NCBI GenBank assembly: GCA_026646875.1
Contig: JAPKHL010000008.1
Location: 1 to 54,511 of the forward strand
Direction of reading: 5' to 3'
Length of the DNA stretch: 54,511 nucleotides
From: Rhodocyclaceae bacterium
Lineage (GTDB): Bacteria > Pseudomonadota > Gammaproteobacteria > Burkholderiales > Rhodocyclaceae
Numbering within the stretch: the first letter of the stretch is position 1; each line of letters starts with the position of its first letter. Shown here piece by piece: positions 52,139 through 54,511 of this stretch. The notes under the pieces were generated by a model. The model worked only from the letters and a program-made list of their open reading frames with translations, was not told the DNA's origin and made no database searches. Both the position numbers and the translations under genes were made by a program.

Positions 52139-52215
52139 GGAGTGGTAGTTCAGTCGGTTAGAATACCGGCCTGTCACGCCGGGGGTCGCGGGTTCGAGTC
52201 CCGTCCACTCCGCCA
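52139..52215 (+). tRNA. tRNA-Asp (GUC)
   Basis: A 77-base gene, 25 bases after tRNA-Val. Acceptor GGAGTGG pairs with CCACTCC, the anticodon loop CTGTCAC gives GUC, the T arm is CGGGTTCGAGTCCCG, and CCA is encoded at the end. The discriminator base is G as required for tRNA-Asp. Confidence 0.97.
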
Positions 52216-52222
52216 GCATCGA

Positions 52223-52249
52223 AAAGGCGAACGCAAGTTCGCCTTTCTT
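52223..52249 (+). terminator. Rho-independent terminator after tRNA-Asp
   Basis: A perfect 10-base-pair stem, arms 52223-52232 and 52237-52246, loop GCAA, followed by CTTATTTG. It ends the tRNA transcript and stands 40 bases before ppiD. Confidence 0.85.
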
Positions 52250-52289
52250 ATTTGAGCTTCGGTTCTTACTGAATACACGGGCAACCACC

Positions 52290-54182
52290 ATGTTCGACGC
52301 CGTCCGCAACAACAAGAGAATCGTCCAGATCTTTCTTGCGCTCATCACGCTGCCGTTCGCCTTCTTCGGCCTGGAATCCTATGTTCGCGATGCCGGCGCC
52401 GGCGCCGATCTCGCCAGCGTCGGCGAAACCAAGATCACCCTGCCGCAGTTCGACCAGGCCATGCGCGACCAGCAGGAGCGGATGCGCCAGAATCTTGGTG
52501 CCAATTTCCGCCCCGAGATGCTCAACACCCCGGAAGCGCGTCTCGCCGTGCTCAACTCGCTGATCGACCAGCGTCTGTTGCTGCTCGAGGCCGCCAAGGG
52601 ACGCCTCCATGCCGGCAACGAGCTGCTGCGCGAAGTCATCGGCAAGATCGTCTCGCTGCAGGAGAACGGCCAGTTTTCGATGGAGCGCTATGAAGCCGCT
52701 CTACGTGCGCAGGGCATGACGCAGGCCCAGTTCGAGGCGCAGTTGCGCCAGGACCTCACCCTGCAGCAGCTGGTCGGCGCGATCAGCGATACCGGCATCC
52801 TGCCGGTCAGCGCCGCGGAGGCGATGACGCGCATCCAGACCGAGGAGCGCCAGGTCGCCGAACTGCGCATCACCACCGAGCGATTCGCCTCTGAAGTGAA
52901 GGTCGAGCCCGAGGCCGTGCGCAAGTACTATGACGAGAACCTCGCGCAGTTCCAGGTGCCGGAGCAGGCCCGTGTCGAATACCTGATGCTGTCGCTCGAC
53001 GCGCTCCTCGCGCGCGTCCAGGTTTCGGAAAAGGAAGCGAAGGACTGGTACGAAGGGCACAAGGAGCGCTACCAGCAGCCTGAAGAGCGCCGTGCCAGCC
53101 ACATTCTGCTGAGCGGCAAGGGTGACGCGGAGAAGGCCAAGGCCGAGGCCGTGCTGGAAGAAGTGCGCAAGACCCCGGCCCGCTTTGCCGAACTGGCCAA
53201 GCAGCACTCGCAGGATCCTGGCTCGGCCGGCAACGGCGGCGACCTGGGTTTCTTCGGCCGCGGCATGATGGTCAAGCCGTTCGAGGAAAGCGTCTTCGGC
53301 ATGCAGGAAGGCGAAATTTCCGGCATCGTGCAGTCCGAATTCGGCTTCCACATCATCAAGCTGACCGGCATCAAACCCCTCAAACAGCGCCCCTTCGCCG
53401 ACGTGCGCGCGGAAATCGAAGGCGAACTCAAGCGCCAGGCCGCCAGCCGCCAGTTCGCCGAGGCCGCCGAACAGTTCAGCAACATGGTCTACGAGCAGTC
53501 GGACACCCTGCAGCCGGTCGCCGAGAAATTCGGCCTGACCATCGCCAAGTCAGACTGGCTGCCGAAGAACCCCAACCCCCAGCTGGCCAGTGTGCTCGGC
53601 CCTCTCGGCAACGAAAAACTGCTTGCTGCCATCTTTGCCGAGGACTCGGTGAGCGGCCGGCGCAATACCGATGCGATCGAGGTTGCTCCCAGCACCCTCG
53701 TCTCCGCGCGCATCGTCGAGCACCGCCCGGCCGCCCCCAAGGCCTTCGAAAGCGTGCAGGCCGACATCGAACGCCGCCTGCGCACGCAGCAGCTCAGCGC
53801 GCTGGCGCGCAAGAGCGGCGAGGACAAGCTCGCCGAACTGCGCAAGGGCGGCGAGGACAAGCTCGGCTGGGCGCTGGTGAAGAACGTCTCGCGTCTCAAC
53901 GGACGCGCCGTCCCCCCGGCCGCCCTGCAGGCCATCATGAAGGCCGACGCAAGCGCGCTGCCGGCCTATGTCGGCGTCGAGATGAACAGTGGCGACTACA
54001 TGCTCTACAAGATCATGAAGGTCGGCCAGCCCGAAAACGTCGACGAGAACACCCGCAAGGTGCTGCAGCGCGAATACGGCGCGGTGGTCGCGCAGGAAGA
54101 CTTCGCCGCCTACCTCGCCGCGCTGCGTGCCCGCTACAAGATCGACATCAACAAAGCCGCGCTGGAAACGAAGGAACGCTGA
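52290..54182 (+). CDS. ppiD: PpiD-like periplasmic folding factor (SurA_N/rotamase)
   Basis: A 630-residue protein anchored by one N-terminal helix (IVQIFLALITLPFAFFGL, residues 12-29), with the remainder in the periplasm. A SurA-like chaperone region (about 40-230) precedes a parvulin domain near 265-360: RRASHILLSGKGDAEKAKAE, GDLGFFGRGMMVKPFEESVF and EFGFHIIKLTG. A second, less conserved chaperone region follows. PpiD sits at the Sec translocon and helps outer-membrane protein folding. It lies directly downstream of the protease block, an order also known from E. coli. Confidence 0.93.
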   Translation: MFDAVRNNKRIVQIFLALITLPFAFFGLESYVRDAGAGADLASVGETKITLPQFDQAMRDQQERMRQNLGANFRPEMLNTPEARLAVLNSLIDQRLLLLEAAKGRLHAGNELLREVIGKIVSLQENGQFSMERYEAALRAQGMTQAQFEAQLRQDLTLQQLVGAISDTGILPVSAAEAMTRIQTEERQVAELRITTERFASEVKVEPEAVRKYYDENLAQFQVPEQARVEYLMLSLDALLARVQVSEKEAKDWYEGHKERYQQPEERRASHILLSGKGDAEKAKAEAVLEEVRKTPARFAELAKQHSQDPGSAGNGGDLGFFGRGMMVKPFEESVFGMQEGEISGIVQSEFGFHIIKLTGIKPLKQRPFADVRAEIEGELKRQAASRQFAEAAEQFSNMVYEQSDTLQPVAEKFGLTIAKSDWLPKNPNPQLASVLGPLGNEKLLAAIFAEDSVSGRRNTDAIEVAPSTLVSARIVEHRPAAPKAFESVQADIERRLRTQQLSALARKSGEDKLAELRKGGEDKLGWALVKNVSRLNGRAVPPAALQAIMKADASALPAYVGVEMNSGDYMLYKIMKVGQPENVDENTRKVLQREYGAVVAQEDFAAYLAALRARYKIDINKAALETKER

Positions 54183-54221
54183 GACACACCCGCCCGCCAC
54201 GCTTCGGCCGGGGCCGCCTCC

Positions 54222-54255
54222 AGAACGCCGACCGGGAGACCGGCCGGCGTTCTTT
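54222..54255 (+). terminator. Rho-independent terminator after ppiD
   Basis: A 14-base stem with one mismatch (arms 54222-54235 and 54240-54253), loop GAGA, right arm ending TTCT followed by TT. It lies 39 bases after the ppiD stop and touches the stop codon of the convergent gene. Confidence 0.8.
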
Positions 54256-54511
54256 CATGGAACGACGCTTCCGGGGGGGGCTCCGCCCAGCCAGCGTCCC
54301 GCCGCGACATGGGTGATCGCCGCTGTGACGATGCCACAGGTAATCCCCCAGGGCAGCAGCGCAGGCTCCAGCACGGCAACGAGTGCCCCGAAGGCCGCCC
54401 CCAGCGGCAGGACGGTGAGCCAGCGGGCCCGCCCGAGCCGCCACAACAGCCAGTAGCCCGGCGCACCAAACAGCACGGCGGGCACGGCGCCCAGGACAAG
54501 CGTTGCATACA
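54255..54511 (-). CDS. Hypothetical integral membrane protein (C-terminal fragment)
   Basis: The frame is open to the right edge of the window, so the gene probably starts outside it; 84 codons plus stop are seen. The fragment is hydrophobic: VPAVLFGAPGYWLLWRLGR, WLTVLPLGAAFGALVAVL and WGITCGIVTAAITHVAAGR make three likely membrane segments, ending with GGAPPGSVVP. I do not recognise the family. A GTG at 54485 could be a start, but the residues before it (LVLGA) look like the continuation of a helix. Confidence 0.6.
   Translation of the reverse strand, partial: YATLVLGAVPAVLFGAPGYWLLWRLGRARWLTVLPLGAAFGALVAVLEPALLPWGITCGIVTAAITHVAAGRWLGGAPPGSVVP

Overview
The window is a dense, GC-rich bacterial chromosome segment, almost all coding, with three tRNA genes and no insertion sequence, phage, CRISPR array or rRNA. 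Gene content and order point to a betaproteobacterium, most likely Rhodocyclales (Azoarcus/Thauera-like). The signs are a priB gene between rpsF and rpsR, the hopanoid-type squalene genes hpnC-hpnD-hpnE, the small families DUF3567 and DUF3460, and the tig-clpP-clpX-lon string. The assignment is inference from gene families, not from a search.

Layout. 1-3901 (minus): menaquinone genes menE, menF and the start of menD, behind a SAM methyltransferase. 4017-7262 (plus): ribosomal operon rpsF-priB-rpsR-rplI with a clear promoter and terminator, then dnaB. 7269-10552 (minus): a Tat-type transglutaminase-like protein, a PIN-PhoH ATPase and the peroxiredoxin Bcp. 10688-16453 (plus): a DinG/YoaA helicase, an unassigned ATP-grasp-like protein, and the molybdenum cofactor genes mobB, moeA, moaD, moaE. 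16510-21619 (minus): a frameshifted chemoreceptor, a two-domain CoA-transferase and a sigma-54 activator. 21851-25434 (plus): clpB and two small conserved genes. 25569-26102: a secreted SRPBCC protein.

26184-32838 (minus) is the most unusual region. In transcription order it holds a membrane-anchored Sel1-repeat protein, a MotA/TolQ/ExbB-type channel protein, a DUF2149 protein resembling ExbD, a MoxY-like histidine kinase, a NarL-type regulator, a periplasmic binding protein and a PQQ-dependent dehydrogenase. It looks like periplasmic quinoprotein oxidation coupled to its own sensor system and to an energised inner-membrane complex. Three 11-bp direct repeats lie upstream.

33035-42710 carries the protein acetyltransferase Pat, an OsmC-like protein, a small methyltransferase, the tRNA 2-selenouridine synthase MnmH, the divergent tesA/ybbA pair, a FapA-family protein, an AI-2E-family permease and a cyclic-nucleotide-binding protein. 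42828-45910 is hpnC-hpnD-hpnE (squalene from farnesyl diphosphate). 45952-54182 (plus) is tRNA-Leu, tig, clpP, clpX, lon, tRNA-Val, tRNA-Asp and ppiD: a folding and proteolysis block. A truncated membrane-protein gene ends the window.

Three promoters (clpB, the DUF3567 gene, lon) fit the sigma-32 heat-shock pattern with the same 13-base spacer, which links the clpB region to the lon region and brings an uncharacterised gene into the predicted regulon.
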